NCBI RefSeq assembly: GCF_039852015.1
Contig: NZ_CP156626.1
Coordinates: 186,001-250,000, forward strand
Direction: 5' to 3'
From: Robbsia sp. KACC 23696
GTDB lineage: Bacteria; Pseudomonadota; Gammaproteobacteria; Burkholderiales; Burkholderiaceae
Length of the DNA stretch: 64,000 nucleotides
The number at the start of each line of letters is the position of its first letter. The first letter of the stretch is position 1. Below are positions 62,249 to 64,000 of this stretch, piece by piece. A model generated the notes under the pieces. That model was not told where the DNA came from, did no database searches, and saw nothing but the letters and a program-made list of their open reading frames with translations. The translations under genes were made by a program, and so were the position numbers.

Positions 62249-63862
62249 ATGCAATCACTTCCGCTGCTTAGCCTGGCCATCTGGGTCCCCATCGTTTTCG
62301 GCGTCGCCATTCTGTGTGTCGGTTCATCGAAGCAGCCCACGCCCGCGCGCTGGCTGGCCTTGATCGGCTCGATCCTGGGTTTGCTGCTGACCATTCCGCT
62401 GGTCTTCGGCTACGACGCGACGTCGGGCGCCGAGCAGTTCGTCGAGCAGGCCAACTGGCTGCCGGCATTGAACAGTACCTATCACCTCGGGATCGACGGT
62501 ATCTCGCTTTGGCTGGTGGTGCTCACCGCATTCACGACCGTCGTCATCGTGCTGGCGTCGTGGCGCTCGACGATTCGAGTACCGCAATACCTGTCGGCCT
62601 TTCTGCTGCTGTCCGGTTTCCTGATCGGTGTCTTTACTGCCCAGGACGGCCTGCTCTTCTTTGTGTTCTTCGAGGCGACGCTGGTTCCCTTTTATCTGCT
62701 CATCGGCGGCTGGGGCGGGGCGAATCGGGTCTATGCGGCGGTCAAGTTCTTCTTCTTCTCGTTGATCGGCTCGCTGACGATGCTGGTCGCGCTGATCTAT
62801 CTGTACAAGGTCTCGCATAGCTTCGACATGGCGACGTGGTCGTCGATGCCGCTGTCGCTGTCGCAACAGATTTGGATTTTCCTGGCCTTCTTCGCGGCCT
62901 TCGCCGTCAAGGTGCCGATGTGGCCGGTGCATACCTGGCTGCCCGACGCGCACTTGGAGGCGCCGATCGGTGCATCGGTGATGATGAGCGTGTTGAAGCT
63001 GGGCGCCTATGGCTTTCTGCGCTTCTCGCTGCCGATCACGCCGGATGCCAGCCACTTTTTCGCGCCGGTGCTGATCGCGTTGTCGCTGATCGCCGTCGTC
63101 TACGCCAGCCTCGTCGCATTGGCGCAGACCGATATGAGCAAGGTCATCGCCTATTCGTCGGTCGCGCACATGGGCTTGGTGACGCTCGGCCTGTTTATCT
63201 TCAGCCAGATCGGTGTCGTCGGCGCGATCGTCCAATTGATCTCGTACGGTTTCGTCTCGGGCGCGATGTTCCTCTGCATGGGGGTGCTGAGCGACCGGAT
63301 GCAGACGCAGTCGATCGATGCCTATGGCGGCGTGATCAATACGATGCCGCGCTTCGCCGTCTTCATGATGGTCTTCACGATGGCGAACGTCGGCCTGCCA
63401 GGAACGTCCGGTTTCGTCGGTGAGTTCATGGTCATCATGGGCGCGATCAAGTACAACTTCTGGATCGGCTTGGGCGCGGCATCGACGATGGTGCTGAGCG
63501 CGGCGTACACCTTGTGGATGTACAAGCGCGTGATCTTCGGGCCGGTGGCGAACGAGCGTGTGGCCAAGTTGAAGGACCTGGGGCTGCGTGAGATAACGGT
63601 GCTGGGCGCGATGGCACTCGTCGTCATGGTCATCGGTGTCTATCCGCATCCGTTTACGAAGGGTATCGACCCGTCGACCGCAACGGTGCTCGCCCAAGCG
63701 ACGCGTTCGAAGATCGCCGTCGCGTCGCTGGAGACGGCGCCCGCCTTGGCGCTGTCGGCCACACCGAGCGGATCGACGACGGGGGTGGCGGTGCAAGGCG
63801 TCCCCACCGGCCGGATCGTGAGCAGCGCCACCGCCGGTCGGGCCGCCGTCAACGGACTGTGA
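62249..63862 (+). CDS. nuoM: NuoM-like proton-pumping subunit of complex I, solitary gene
   Basis: A 537-residue membrane protein of the NuoM/Mrp antiporter-like family with about fourteen helices. Key features are ALNSTYHLGIDGISLWLVVLT, FFVFFEATLVPFYLLIGGWGG with the essential Glu, FSLIGSLTMLVALIYLY, FAVKVPMWPVHTWLPDAHLEAP with the conserved Lys, and AYSSVAHMGLV. The last 50 residues are an Ala/Thr/Ser/Gly-rich tail not usual in NuoM. The gene stands alone: a minus-strand regulator is upstream and hairpins end the transcript downstream, so there is no nuoL before or nuoN after it. It could be an extra copy or part of another respiratory or cation-transport complex. Confidence 0.9.
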   Translation: MQSLPLLSLAIWVPIVFGVAILCVGSSKQPTPARWLALIGSILGLLLTIPLVFGYDATSGAEQFVEQANWLPALNSTYHLGIDGISLWLVVLTAFTTVVIVLASWRSTIRVPQYLSAFLLLSGFLIGVFTAQDGLLFFVFFEATLVPFYLLIGGWGGANRVYAAVKFFFFSLIGSLTMLVALIYLYKVSHSFDMATWSSMPLSLSQQIWIFLAFFAAFAVKVPMWPVHTWLPDAHLEAPIGASVMMSVLKLGAYGFLRFSLPITPDASHFFAPVLIALSLIAVVYASLVALAQTDMSKVIAYSSVAHMGLVTLGLFIFSQIGVVGAIVQLISYGFVSGAMFLCMGVLSDRMQTQSIDAYGGVINTMPRFAVFMMVFTMANVGLPGTSGFVGEFMVIMGAIKYNFWIGLGAASTMVLSAAYTLWMYKRVIFGPVANERVAKLKDLGLREITVLGAMALVVMVIGVYPHPFTKGIDPSTATVLAQATRSKIAVASLETAPALALSATPSGSTTGVAVQGVPTGRIVSSATAGRAAVNGL

Positions 63863-63870
63863 CGCCGGCT

Positions 63871-63902
63871 GGGTGACGCGGCGTTTCCGTGCCGCGTCAC
63901 CC
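63871..63902 (+). repeat. Perfect 12 bp hairpin after nuoM
   Basis: GGGTGACGCGGC (63871-63882) pairs fully with GCCGCGTCACCC (63891-63902) around an 8 nt loop, nine bases after the nuoM stop. No T-run follows. Confidence 0.7.
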
Positions 63903-63910
63903 GACATTGC

Positions 63911-63955
63911 CAACGCCCACCCCATGCAAGCGCATGCGGTGGGCGTTGTGCTTTT
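63911..63955 (+). terminator. Terminator downstream of nuoM
   Basis: CAACGCCCACC (63911-63921) pairs with GGTGGGCGTTG (63938-63948), with an inner ATGC/GCAT helix, and is followed by TGCTTTT. The T-run is short, but the stem is strong. Confidence 0.75.
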
Positions 63956-64000
63956 CGGCGTACGCTGCCATCGATACGCGCAGCCGAGCAGACGTGGCGG

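Overview
The window looks like about 64 kb of the main chromosome of a member of the Burkholderiales, most likely Burkholderiaceae. The base composition is GC-rich and strongly biased at third codon positions. The gene order atpD-atpC / hemE / priA / putA, the tandem glycine riboswitch ahead of gcvT-gcvH-gcvP, a trifunctional PutA with an N-terminal ribbon-helix-helix domain, and DUF3034 all fit that group. I cannot name the species. Functions are assigned by reading motifs and recognising families; no database search was run.

Left part (1-17.3 kb) is mainly core genome: the end of the ATP synthase operon (atpD partial, atpC), a gene-poor 1.1 kb stretch with signs of a leftward structured RNA, hemE, priA, putA, a branched-chain amino acid type binding protein, a cluster of DnaA-box-like repeats, an IMPACT/YigZ protein, an NAPE-PLD-like metallo-beta-lactamase, trpS and a CPA1 sodium/proton antiporter.

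17.4-24.6 kb is accessory. A LysR regulator with a long low-complexity insertion diverges from an amidohydrolase-MFS-GAF operon. It is followed by a tight three-gene operon encoding a divergent S-adenosylhomocysteine-hydrolase-like protein, an HD phosphohydrolase and a Nudix hydrolase. That trio is my main candidate for an undescribed system.

24.6-33.9 kb is core metabolism: sdaA, gcvP, gcvH and gcvT on the minus strand behind a recognisable promoter, tandem glycine aptamers and a terminator; then rep helicase and tRNA-Arg(CCG), with a VapBC module just after the tRNA.

34.7-47.1 kb is a carbon-acid catabolic region: an unexported solute-binding protein, an FCD-type GntR regulator and a second-type aconitase (minus), divergent from a Tat-exported beta-propeller lactonase and an ACS-family MFS transporter (plus). 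A LacI regulator then diverges from a three-subunit periplasmic gluconate-dehydrogenase-like complex, with two palindromic operators exactly 32 bp apart between them.

47.1-64 kb holds a chemoreceptor, a decayed MNT/HEPN module (HEPN gene frameshifted), a porin, an SDR, and a four-gene leftward operon (DUF3034 barrel, exported truncated haemoglobin, cupredoxin-like protein, GGDEF-EAL enzyme). After these come a lone holin-like protein, a tannase-family esterase without the family's active-site cysteines, a GntR/UTRA regulator with a dyad-rich upstream region, and a solitary nuoM closed by its own terminator. I see no insertion sequence, CRISPR array or rRNA.
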